Below, in pieces: positions 52,755 to 64,000 of a DNA stretch of 64,000 nt. This stretch comes from Sipunculus nudus (Eukaryota; Annelida; Sipuncula; Golfingiida; Sipunculidae). The notes under the pieces were generated by a model. The model was not told where the DNA came from. It saw only the letters and a list, made by a program, of their open reading frames with translations, and ran no database searches. A program made the position numbers and the translations under genes. Each line of letters begins with the position of its first letter. The first letter of the stretch is position 1. The stretch spans positions 57,367,159-57,431,158 of the forward strand of contig CM049313.1 of the NCBI GenBank assembly GCA_026874595.1, read 5' to 3'.

Positions 52755-53221
52755 GTAGGTGCTCTCTATAACATCCAGTGTGGTGACTGTGGAAAGCTTG
52801 TTACATTGGGGAGACCACTCGTGTGCTGGAAAAACGAATCTAGGGATAACAAAAACAAACCATGTCCATCATTTATGAACACCAGAGGGATTCCAGATAC
52901 TATGCAGTGGGACCCAGTTCAGATCCTAGGTTCAGGTTCAGTTGATGTCAGGAGAAAGGTAAAGGGGGCTCTCAACATCCAACACCACAGACCTGCCCTA
53001 GACCGTCACCGGAACCTGAAACTTCCACAGATTTACAGCCACTTGTTGTCACATGATTTCTGTGGTCAGGTGACAACACCTGAGCATTGTCAAGCATGTC
53101 AGTCAGCTGAGGATAACCATGTCATATGGTCGAAAGCTACAGCTATGTACAATGTAAGTCCCATAGTTGAGAATGTCACTAACCTTTATATAATCTCCAG
53201 GGACATGATCCAATGTATATA
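52755..53221 (+). mobile_element. Penelope-like element, 3' part, plus strand
   Basis: An open frame to 53221 with GALYNIQCGDCGKLVTLGRP, SFMNTRGIPDT, VRRKVKGALNIQHHRPALDR and LKLPQIYSHLLSHD, ending VENVTNLYIISRDMIQCI. This is the nuclease and C-terminal part of the Penelope-type protein. It lies head-to-head with the minus-strand copy, so the last 300-plus bases of each are inverted copies (50918-51212 and 52926-53221). Severe 5' truncation; the Y-I-G of the nuclease is altered. Confidence 0.8.
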
Positions 53222-53277
53222 GTTTGAATATTGTTATCTTTATGCTGATGTTAGTTTGTTGTGTTTGGGCTGATGCA

Positions 53278-56200
53278 TTCAATCAGCCTAAACCCAACAA
53301 AATCCAATTAGCATAAACACAACAAAATTCAATCAGCATTAACAACATATTTCTTTAGATAAAACACAACAAAATTCCATCGGGATAAACACAAACTTCC
53401 ATTAGCCTAAACACAAATATTCCATCAGAATAAACACAACAAAATCCATTCAGCCAAAACCAAATTAAAATTCAATCTGCATCAACACAACAATGTTCAA
53501 TCTGCATAAATAAAACAAAATTTCATCAGCCACAACAAAATTCCTTTAAAATAAATACTACAAAATTCAATCAGTCTAAAAAGCAATAACATTCAGCATA
53601 AACACAACAAAATTCATTCATTATAAACACACGTTTCATTAGCCAAAACGTTACTAGATTCAACCAGCATCAACAAAACCATACCATTAGATTAAACTTT
53701 CAAAAAAAAATTCATTCAGTGTAAATACAAGATAGTCCATAAAAAAATACAACACAATTCATTCAGTAAAACACAACAAACTTACATCACTCTATTCACC
53801 TACAACAACTCACATCCTGTCACTTCTGAAAGAAAGAAAACTTCTTTTCACTCTGAACTAAATTATTTTCACATATAACATATTGCAATCTAAAAATCAA
53901 CAAAACATAACAAAATTTCATCTGTCTAAAATCAACAAAATTCAAACAGCATAACCACAATAATATTTCATTTGATAAAACACAACAACATTCATTCAGC
54001 TGACACACAACAAACCCAAACATCAACCAAACAAAGTTCAATCTACATTAACACAACAATATTTCATCAGCCTAAAAAAACAAAATTTCATACAAATAAA
54101 CACAACAAAATTTCATCTGTCTAAAAACAATAAAATTGGAACAGCATAAACAACAAAAGTCAATCAGTATCAACAACAAAGTTCAATCAGCATAAACACA
54201 ACATTTCATCATATAAAACACAACAAAATTCCAAAAGCATCATATAAACACAAACTTCCATCAGAGTACAACAACAAAATCCATTTAGAGTAAACTCAAA
54301 ATTCAAATAGCATCAACACAACAAAATTCCATCTGCAGAAACACAATATTCCCTCAGCTGAAACACAAAAAAATGTCATCTGTCCAAAGCCAATAAATTT
54401 CAATCAGCTTAAACACAACAAAATTCAATCAGCATAAACACAAATATATCATTTGATAAAACACAACAACATTCATTCAGCCAACACACAACAAACAAGA
54501 ACATCAACAAAAGAAAAGTTCAATCTGCATAAATACAACCAAAATTCCATCAAAATAAACACAGCACAATTTCATCTGTCTAAACTCAATAAAATTCAAT
54601 CATCCTAAACAGAACAAAATTCAATCAGCATCAGCAACAGAATTCAATCAGCATAAACACAAGGATATTTTAAAAGATAAAACACAACAACAACATTCAT
54701 TCAGCCCACACACAACAAACACAATCATCAACCAAGCAAAGTTCAATCTGCATAACACAACAATATTCCATCAAAATAAACACAACAAAATTTCATCCAT
54801 CTAAAAACAATAAAATTCAAACAGCATAAACAACAAAATTCAATCAGCATCAACAACAAAGTTCAATCAACACAAACACACTAACATTCCATTATATAAA
54901 TCACAACAAAATTCGAAAAGCATAAACACAAACTTCCATCAGAATAAACACAACACAATCCATTCAGCCAAAACCCCCCCAAAAAATTAAAATAGCATTA
55001 ACACATCAAAATTCCATCTGCATACTCAACAATATTTTCTAAAGCCTAAACACAACAAAAATTTTATCTTTCCAAAATCAATAACATTCAGTCAGCTGAA
55101 ACAGAAAGAAAATCAATCAGCATCAGCAACAAAATTCATTCAGCAAAAACACAATAATATTTCATTAGATAAAACACAACAACATTCATTCAGCCCACAC
55201 ACATCAAGCATAAACATCAACAAAACAAAGTTCAATCTGCATAAATACAACCATTTTCCATCACATTTCAAAATAAACACAACACAACAACATTTCATTA
55301 TATATTTCACAACAAAATTTTAAAAGCATAAACACAAACTTCCATCTGAATCAACACATCATTTCATCTTTTGAAAACCAATAAAATTCAATCATCTTAA
55401 ACAGAACAGAATTCAATCAGAATAAACACAAATATATTTCATTAGATAAAACACAACAACATTCATTCAGTCCACACACAACAAAGAAGAACATGAACAA
55501 AATAAAGGTCAATCTGCATAAATACAACCATTTTCCATCACCCTAAACACAACAAAATTCCTTCAAAATAAACACAACACAACAACATTTCATTATATAT
55601 TTCACAACAAAATTCTAAAAGCATAAACACAAACTTCCATCTGAATCAACACAACATTTCATCTTTTGAAAACCAATGAATTTCAATCATCTTAAACAGA
55701 ACAAAATTCAATCAGCATAAACACAAATATATTTCATTAGATAAAACACAACAACATTCATTCAGCCCACACACAACAAAGAAGAACATTAACAAAACAA
55801 AGTTCAATCTGCAAAAATACAACCATTTTCCATCACCCTAAACACAACAAAATTCCATCACCCTAAACACAACACAATTTCTTCTGTCTAAAAACAGCAA
55901 AATTCAAACAGCTTAAACAGAAGGAAAATCAATCGGCATCAGCAATAAAATTCATTCAGCAAAAACACAATAATATTTCATTAGATAAACACAACAACAT
56001 TCATTCAGCCCCCACACATGCATAAACATAAAAAAACAAAGTGCAATCTGCATAAATACAACAATATTCCATCAGCCTAATTTGAACAAACTAAACACAA
56101 CAAAATTTCATGTCTAAAAACAATAATATTTGAACAGCATAAACAACAAATGTCAATCAGCATCAACAACCTAGTTCAATTAGCATAAACACAACAACAT

Positions 56201-58400
56201 TTCATTATATAAATCACAACAAAATTCCAAAAGCATAAACACAAACTTCCATCTGAATAAACACAACAATATATCATCTTTTGAAAATCAATAAAATTCA
56301 ATCAGCTTAAACAGAAGAAAATTCAATCAGCATCAACAACAAAATTCATTCAGCATAAACACAAAAATATTTCATTGGATAAAACAACATTTATTCAGCC
56401 CACACACAACAAACACAAACATCATCAAAACAAAGTTCAATCTGCATAAAAACAACAATATTCCATCAGTCTAAAAACAACAAAATTTGATAAAAATAAA
56501 CACAACAAAATTTCATCTGTTTAAAAACAGCAAAATTCAAACAGCATTAACAACAAAAGTCAATCAGCATCAACAACAAAGTTCAGTACGCATTAACACA
56601 ACAACATTTCATGATATAAATCACAACAAAATTCCAAAAGCATAAACACAAACTTCCATCAGAATAAACACAACAAAATCAATTCAGCCAAAACCCAAAA
56701 AAAATCAAATAGCATCAACATAACAAAGTTCAATATGCAAAATTACAACAATATTTTTTCAGCCGAGACAAAACAAAATTCCATCAGTCTAAACCCAATA
56801 AAATTTTATCAAAATAATGACAACAAAATTTCATCTTTCCAAAATCCATAAAATTCATTCAGCATAAACAGAAATCAAACAGCATCAGCAAACAAAATGC
56901 ACTCAGCATAAACACAAATATAATTCATTAGATAAAACACAAAGATTCATTCAGCCCACACATAACAAACACAAACATCAACCAAACAAAGTTCAATCTG
57001 CATAAATACAACAATATTCCATCAGTCTACACACAACAAAATTTCATATTAAAACAACAAAATTTCAAAACCATAAACTCAAACTTCCATCAGAATAAAC
57101 ACAACCAAATCCATTCAACCAAAACCCCCAAAAAATAGCATCAACACAACAAAATTCAATCTGCATAAACACAACAAAATAAACACCAAAAAATTTCATC
57201 TGTCTAAAACAATAAAATTTGATCATCATCAACAACAAAGTCAATCAGCATCAACAACAAAGATCAATCAACATAAACACAACAACATTTCATAATATAA
57301 AACACAACAAAATTCCAGAAGCATAAACACAAACTTCCATCAGAATAACATACAAATTCCATCAGCCAAAACCAAAAAAATTTAATTAGCATCAACATAA
57401 CAAAGGTCAATCTGCATAAATACAACAATATTCCCTCAGCCCAAACACAAACAAATTTCTATTTGTCTTAACACAATTAAATTCAATAAAAACAAAATTT
57501 CATCTGTCTAGAATCAACAAAATTCAATCAGCATAAGCACAATAATATTTCATTAGATAAAACACAACAACATTCATTCAGCTCACACACAACATACACA
57601 AACATCAATCAAACAAGGATCAACCTGTATAAATAAAACAATATTCCATCAGTCTAAACACAACAAAATTCCAATAATATAAACACAACAAGAATTCATC
57701 TGTCTAAAAACTATAAAATTTGAACAGCATAAACAACAAAAGTCAGTCAGCATCAACAACAAAGTTCAATCAGCATAAATTACATCAAAATTCCAAAAGA
57801 ATATACAAAAACTTCTATCAGAATAAACACAAGGAAATCCATTCAGCCAAAACCCAATAAAATTCAAATAGGATCAACACAACAAAATTCCATCTGCATA
57901 AAAACAGCAATATCTTAAGCCCAAACCGACAAAATTTCATCTTTCCAAAATCAATAAAATTCAATCAGCTTAAACAGAACGAAAATCAATCAGCATCAGC
58001 AACAAAATTCATTCAGCATAAACACAATAATATTTCATTAGATAAAACACATAAAAATTCATACAGCCCACACACAACAAACACAAACATCATCAAAACA
58101 AAGTTCAATCTGCATAAATACAACCATATTCCATCAGCCTAAACACAACAAAATTTCATCCATCTAAAAACAATAAAAGCCAAACAGCAATAAAAACAAG
58201 TCAATCAGCATCCACTACAAAGTTCAATCAGCATAAACACAACAACATTTCATGATATAAAACCCAACAAAATTCCAAAAGCATAAACACAAACTCCAAT
58301 CAGAATTAACAACAAAATCCATTCAGCCAAAACCAAATAAAATTCAATCAGCATCAACAATCATAATAAACAACCCAATTCATTCTGCCAAACACAACAA
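53278..58400. repeat. Degenerate 25-bp minisatellite, about 5.1 kb
   Basis: Units near AAACACAACAAAATTCAATC-AGCAT, strongly diverged, with many T-rich variants (CATTTCATTAGATAAAACAC, TTTCATCTGTCTAAAA). Composite blocks of several hundred bases recur, recognised by ATTCATTCAGCCCACACACA and AAAGTTCAATCTGCATAAAT at about 54700, 55195, 55760, 56395, 56945, 57570 and 58050, so there is a higher-order repeat. No coding frame. Confidence 0.9.
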
Positions 58401-59220
58401 ACTAACATAAGTACTCTTTTAACCTACAACAAAAGAAAGAGGACTCATTTAAATCTGAACTTCAATTATTTTCACATATAAGAAGTGAAATGTCAGGCCG
58501 AGACACCAAATCACAACTGAGAAAAAGTACATTGATGCAATCTCCAAAAATGTAACGACAGGGGGCACCACCTATCTGGTCTACAACGAATCTAGGCATA
58601 TAAACATACAAAATTTTAGGCTGATACATCCATCAACTACTAGGATATGAGCAATTTTTACCTAAAGCAAACAGATCAACTGATGCCATGGGAAAACAAT
58701 TGCAGATGATGTGATCATAGGTATCTAAGATCGAAGGATATGTCCATTTCAGCTCCTGAGAAAAGGGCATGTGTTCCACAAAAGGGAAGGTATGTGGTGC
58801 CACCAGTGTCTGGTCTACAAGAAGACAAGATTGGTGGAAATGCCTAATTTTAGACCAAAACATTGAATCACTCCTGAGATATGAGCGATTTTTATCCAAA
58901 GCAAATCGACAGATGGGCACATATGTACAGATGCCACACAAATATGATTACAGATGGCACCACCAGTCTTGAGCATGAGATGGAGGTTTATCCAAGATCT
59001 ATATCATGAACAATAACACCCCAATACATTGAACCACTCCTGATATATGGGCTATGGTCAATAATGCACAAAAAGGATTGCAGACGATGCCACCAGACTT
59101 TGTCAGGCACCAGTTGACATGTAACCCCATAAATGTGATGGGTTTTGATAAGATCATTCTAAGGGTCTTGTAGACATTCTCTTACCACCACTGTGGTAGT
59201 AAATATATCCACATGAAAAC
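58401..59220. repeat. Palindrome-bearing core repeats, family 3 type
   Basis: Units with GGCACCACCTATCTGGTCTA (58565), GGTGCCACCAGTGTCTGG (58797), GGCACCACCAGTCTTGAGCA (58955) and CTCCTGAGATATGAGC resemble 20040-20500. No sharp element ends found; probably a truncated Helentron-like copy. Confidence 0.6.
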
Positions 59221-60260
59221 AGTACTGTAAACCTCTATATTGGCAGGTGCAATCTGGAGGTACACACTTTTTTTCATTTACCCTTATATGACCCTGAAGG
59301 TCAAGGTCACTGGTAATCAAATCCATCTTAGATACATGTAAAACAATTCAAATGTCATATTTCTTTAAACAAGACAATTGTGTTTTTGAGTTCTTTAGAA
59401 AAACAGACAAATACCATATGCATATCTCCCACATGGGAGGGGAGACAAAGTGAACATAAATTTTTTTTTGCTATTTTTTTTTTTCAATCAAAGGCACCAA
59501 AGAATACAAAAGTATTTTTTTCAATATGCCTTTTTTATACAACAGGACTGTACGTATCATCTACACCTGTATGTTGTCATTAGAACAATATTACAAAATG
59601 TGTGAACTGTCTAATGGTACAAAACAAGTGACACAGGTACATATATACAAGATGACAAGTACACCTCAATAAATAGCAAATTTAAAACAAATATTTCTGA
59701 AAAGCAAAGAACCTTTTTTTATAGCAATTTGAATTTTATTTTAATTTTTTTTTACTTTTTTTATAAACTTTAAACACAACAAATGAACAAAACAGTGCAT
59801 TTCAAACTTCAGATACAAACATCAAAATGATCAGGAAAATTCAAACATATTAAATTAAAATATGACACATGCAAATGATATAAAACATTATAGGTGGCAC
59901 CACCAGTCTTTTGTCATGATAAAGTCATCTGATTTTGGAAATAAATACAACATTTCAGGATGAGAGATCAAACCATCCTCAATTAACATGCAGCTATGAT
60001 ATAAAACAGTGACAAGGATGTTAAATCAACTGTAGGGTGGTACCAGCAGTCTTATGTAGATGATCTATCAGTGATCCTCATATATGCAAACACTTCAAGT
60101 CAATATCTCAAACCGATCATGAAATACATACATCAATTTTATATGAAATAATAATAACCACATGAAAGCAATTGTAGTTGGCATCACCAATAATGTGTAC
60201 AAAATGAAGCTATCAAATATTGTCTACACTCATTACCTAAGGCCAATACATCACACTACA
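59221..60260. other. AT-rich region with isolated core-repeat remnants
   Basis: Mostly without recognisable content. GGTGGCACCACCAGTC near 59892, GGTGGTACCAGCAGTCTTAT near 60035 and GGCATCACCAATAATGTG near 60180 are diverged core motifs spaced about 145 bases apart. No gene supported. Confidence 0.5.
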
Positions 60261-63200
60261 CTGTTCCCGTACAAGATAAAGCTATTAAAGCTTTTTTGAC
60301 TGTCATAATTTCAGGCCAATAAATCACGTTATCACTGAAAGGTACACAAAACACTGTTGTGTACAAGATAAAGCTATTTAAGCTTTGTGGACCCTCATAA
60401 TCTCAGGCCAATACATCAAGCTGCCACTGAGTGGTACACAAAACAGTGTTGTGTACAAGAAGCTAATAAAGCTTTGTGGACAATCTTAATCTCAGGCAAA
60501 TACATCACACTACCACTGAGTGGTACACAACACACTGTTGTGTACAAGATAAAGCTATTATAACTTTGTTGACTGTCATAATGTAAGGCCAATACATCAC
60601 ATAACCACTGAGTTGTACACAAAACACTGTTGTGTACAAGATAAAGCTATTAAAGCTTTGTGGACACTCATAATCTCAGGCCAATACATCACACTACCAC
60701 TGAGTGGTACACGAACAGTGTTGTGTGCAAGATAAAGCTATCAAAACTGTGTGGACAATCTTAATCTCAGGCAAATACATCACACTACCACTGAGTGGTA
60801 CACAACACACTGTTGTGTACAAGATAAAGCTATTATAGCTTTGTTGACTGTCATAATGTAAGGCCAATACATCACATAACCACTGAGTTGTACACAAAAC
60901 ACTGTTGTGTACAAGATAAAGCTATTAAAGCTTTGTGGACACTCATAATCTCAGGCCAATACATCACACTACCACTGAGTGGTACACGAACAGTGTTGTG
61001 TACAAGAAAAAGCTATTAAAGCTTTGATGACCGTCATAATCTCAGGCCAGAACATCACACTACCTCTGAGTGGTACACAAAACACTTGTGTACAAGATAA
61101 AGCTATTAAAGCTTTGTTGACAGTCATAATCTCAGGCCAATACATCACACTACCACTATGTCGAACACAAAACAGTGTTGTATACAATATAAAGCTATTA
61201 AAGCTTTGTTGACCTTCATAATCACAGGCCAATACATCACAAAACCAAAGAGTTGTACACAAAACTTTTGTGTACAAGATAAAGCTATTAAAGCTTTGTT
61301 GACCGTCATAATCTCAGGCCAATACATCACCATGACACCACTACTATGAGGTACACAAAACACTGTTGTGTACAAGATAAAGCTATAAAAGCTTTGTTGA
61401 CAGTCATAATCTCAGGCCAATACATCACACTACCACTGTGTGGAACACAAAACCTGTTGTGTACAAGATAAAGCTATTAAAGCTTTGTGGACACTCATAA
61501 TCTCAGGCCAATACATCACATTACCACTGTGTGGAACACAAAACAGTGTTGTGTACAAGATAAAACTATTAAAGCTTTGTTGACAGTCATAATCTCAGGC
61601 CAATTCATCACACTACCACTGTGTGGAACACAAAACAGTATTGTGTACAAGATAAAGCTATTAAAGCTTTGTTGACCATCATAATCTCAGGCCAATACAT
61701 CACCGTGACACCACTACTGTGAGGTACACAAAACACTGTTGTGTACAAGATAAAGCTATTAAACCTTTGTGGACACTCATAATCTCAGGCCAATACATCA
61801 CACTACCACTGAGTGGTACACAAAACACTGTTGTGTACAAGATAAAGCTATTAAAGCTTTTTTGACTGTCATAATCTCAGGCCAATACATCACACTACAA
61901 CTGAGTGGTACACAAAACACTGTTGTGTATAAGATAAAGCTATAAAAGCTTTGTTGACATTCATAATCTCATGCCAATACATCACACCAATACTGTGTGG
62001 TACACAAAACACTTGTGTACAAGATAAAGCTATTAAAGCTTTGTTGACACTCATAATCTCAGGCCAATACATCACACTACCACTGAGTGGTACACAAAAC
62101 ACTTGTGTACAAGATAAAGCTATTAAAGCTTTGTTGACTGTCATAATCTCAGGCCAATACATCACACTACCACTGTGTGGTACACGAACAGTGTTGTGTA
62201 CAAGATAAAGCTATTAAAGCTTTTTTGACTGTCATAATCTCAGGCCAATACATCACACTACCACTGAGTGGTACACGAACAGTGTTGTGTACAAGATAAA
62301 GCTATTAAAGCTTTTTTGACTGTCATAATCTCAGGCCAATACATCACACTACCAATGAGTGGTACACAAAACACTGTTGTGTACAAGATAAAGCTATAAA
62401 AGCTTTGTTGACAGTCATAATCTCATGCCAATACATCACACCAATACTGTGTGGTACACAAAACACTGTTGTGTACAAGATAAAGCTATTAAAGCTTTGT
62501 TGACACTCATAATCTCAGGCCAATACATCACACTACCACTGAGTGGTACACAAAACACTTGTGTACAAGATAAAGCTATTAAAGCTTTGTTGACTGTCAT
62601 AATCTCAGGCCAATACATCACACTACCACTGTGTGGTACACGAACAGTGTTGTATACAAGATAAAGCTATTAAAGCTTTTTTGACTGTCATAATCTCAGG
62701 CCAATACATCACACTACCACTGAGTGGTACACGAACAGTGTTGTGTACAAGATAAAGCTATTAAAGCTTTTTGACTGTCATAATCTCAGGCCAATACATC
62801 ACACTACCAATGAGTGGTACACAAAACTGTTGTGTACAAGATAAAGCTATTAAAGCTTTGTTGACAGTCATAATCTCAGGCCAATACATCACACTACCAC
62901 TGTGTGGAACACAAAACAGTGTTGTGTACAAGATAAAGCTATTAAAGCTTTGTTGACCTTCATAATCACAGGCCATTACATCGCAAAACCAAAGAGTGGT
63001 ACACAAAACTTTTGTGTACAAGATAAAGCTATTAAAGCTTTGTTGACAATCATAATCTCAGGCCAATACAATACACTACCACTGTGTGGAACACAAAACA
63101 GTGTTGTGTACAAGAAAAAGCTATTAAAGCTTTGTGGACACTCATAATCACAGGCCAATACATCACAAAACCAAAGAGTGGTACACATAACTGTTGTGTA

Positions 63201-63400
63201 CAAGATTAGGCTATTAAAGCTTTGTTGACAGTCATAATCTCAGGCCAATACATCGCATTACCACTTGTGTGTACAAAAAAACGTGTTGTGTATTAGATAA
63301 AGCTATTAAAGCTTTGTTGACATTCATAATCTTAGGCCAATACATCTCACCACTACTCAGTGGTTCACAAAACGTTGTTTACGAGGTTAAACTATCAAAG
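60261..63400. repeat. About 92-bp satellite, roughly 33 copies
   Basis: Consensus contains GTGTACAAGATAAAGC, TATTAAAGCTTTGTTGAC, CATAATCTCAGGCCAATACA, TCACACTACCACTGAGTGG and TACACAAAACACTGTT. Each unit has two self-complementary stretches: TACCACT-G-AGTGGTA, and GTACACAA...TTGTGTAC across the unit boundary. Multi-unit blocks are duplicated (about 60510-60725 and 60788-61000; about 62045-62230 and 62507-62690). Open frames on both strands are repeat artefacts. Confidence 0.95.
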
Positions 63401-63789
63401 CATTTATATCATCCATCTAATATAACATACTGTAACATGATTTCATTGAATAATAAGGCATATTAACCTGTTTGTAATACAATGTTCAAAGACAGATAAA
63501 TGGAGGTAACTTAAGCTTGCCATTGCACATGAATCATTTCCAATGTTACCATGCAGCAGATTTAGTACCACAAGGATTGACATAATGTTTATTAAAAGAA
63601 AACATCACCAGTCTGCACAAAGTACTTAGTAGTTCTTAACAATATTTTATTACTTACACATGTTATACACTTAATTAGACTGGCAATGTTGGTATGCATA
63701 TATTGCTGCTTAAACCTATGTTGGATAGGCACTGTCATCCGAGGGTAAGTTATATAACTAATTCATAGCACTGAACAGGTTGTTAATTT
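63401..63789. other. No gene recognised
   Basis: About 390 bases of AT-rich sequence after the satellite; no supported feature. Confidence 0.5.
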
Positions 63790-64000
63790 AATAGCGTTGA
63801 CGCTATCAAAGGCACTAATTATCCCTATGATGTTTGGAAAGATCTATCCAATTCTCTTTGGAATGCTGTGTGTGAAAGAAAATTAATGCTTTCACTGTGA
63901 TGGCCATATTGAATATAGGACAGGCCTGAAATTGGACAGGGCTAGCGTTGTCATAGACACCAATCATCCCTCTGAATTTGATCAGGATCACAGGTAATGT
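63790..64000. repeat. Diverged core unit of Helitron-like element D
   Basis: Phrases GCACTAATTATCCCTATGAT, GTGTGTGAAAGAAAATTAAT, TGATGGCCATATTGAA and GACACCAATCATCCCTCTGA align in order with the 145-bp units at 37.7-38.7 kb and 49.6-50.7 kb, with many changes. It continues past the window end. Confidence 0.65.

Larger units (their letters stand above)
50918..52755 (-). mobile_element. Penelope-like element, 5'-truncated, minus strand
   Basis: On the minus strand from about 52755: remains of RT (FLKKISELEVPPTQRDG; SPVSPILANIYMEALEQEA; WLRYVDDIFTVLQ with the Y-V-D-D active site at about 52302-52320). Then comes a segment with FRKYDIQVFHKPASTLRSIL and VRPKDKMKL-QNTGAVYDIQ leading into a GIY-YIG-like region, and finally RRVKEALHIQHHRPALDRDL. 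RT plus GIY-YIG nuclease is the Penelope hallmark. Several stops and frameshifts occur. It is interrupted by a fold-back element at 51223-51776. Confidence 0.8.
50863..53277. repeat. Large inverted repeat spanning the Penelope pair and flanking minisatellite
   Basis: Left arm 50863-51221 and right arm about 52917-53277 are complementary, including 55 bases of the 25-bp minisatellite outside each Penelope 3' end (CATCAGCCCAAACACAACAA on the left, complement of 53230-53275 on the right). The palindrome therefore reaches beyond the element ends. Confidence 0.8.

Noticed and set aside
52555-52758. Plus-strand open frame ahead of the plus-strand Penelope copy
   Set aside because: It is antisense to the RT remnants of the minus-strand copy; recognisable motifs lie on the minus strand.
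60416-63203. Many open frames on both strands across the 92-bp satellite
   Set aside because: The same peptide recurs with the repeat and breaks at unit changes; there is no domain.

Overview
The window looks like animal nuclear DNA made almost entirely of transposable elements and tandem repeats. I found no host gene, rRNA gene or functional tRNA gene. Animal-type Ty3/Gypsy, CR1-like non-LTR and Penelope-like retroelements, together with many non-autonomous Helitron/Helentron-like elements carrying tandem core repeats (compare the bivalve 'pearl' elements), suggest a mollusc, perhaps a bivalve. That is inference; the species cannot be read from the sequence.

Layout. 1-5.6 kb: Helitron-like termini, a 62-bp hairpin minisatellite and other dispersed repeats. 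6.05-24.2 kb: one decayed Gypsy element (Gypsy-1: Gag, protease, RT, RNase H, integrase, acidic tail) broken into five pieces by four insertions. These are a long-TIR element at 8219-12984 (itself carrying a Helentron-like copy) and Helentron-like elements at 13423-17011, 18115-19624 and 19948-23510. 24.48-34.09 kb: a CR1-like non-LTR retrotransposon split by two nested LTR elements. One is a 434-bp terminal-repeat element (24829-25262) whose LTRs each hold a tRNA-like A box/B box pair. The other is a second Gypsy element, Gypsy-2 (25326-32133, 5-bp target duplication GACAC), itself split by a 1.4-kb TIR element in its RT and a 427-bp MITE in its 3' LTR.

34.1-50.8 kb: Helitron/Helentron-like copies with core arrays of about 145, 180 and 340 bp, and a 30-bp minisatellite of roughly 115 units. 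50.8-58.4 kb: a degenerate 25-bp minisatellite interrupted by a head-to-head pair of truncated Penelope-like elements, one of which holds a Mutator-like fold-back element with a 9-10 bp target duplication. 58.5-63.4 kb: more palindrome-bearing repeats and a 92-bp satellite of about 33 copies. The final 200 bases are a diverged core unit of the Helitron family at 37.5 and 49.3 kb.

How it fits together. Nothing here works as an operon or pathway; the window is a record of insertions into insertions. Because several targets were retrotransposon coding regions or regular minisatellites, the empty sites can be inferred. That gives direct evidence for insertion style: TA duplications for two TIR elements, 4-5 bp for the LTR elements, 9-10 bp for the fold-back element, and no duplication at T/T sites for the Helentron-like elements. 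The most unusual items are the small LTR element with a tRNA-like promoter inside each LTR, and the palindrome GGTGGCGCCACC shared by otherwise dissimilar core repeats.
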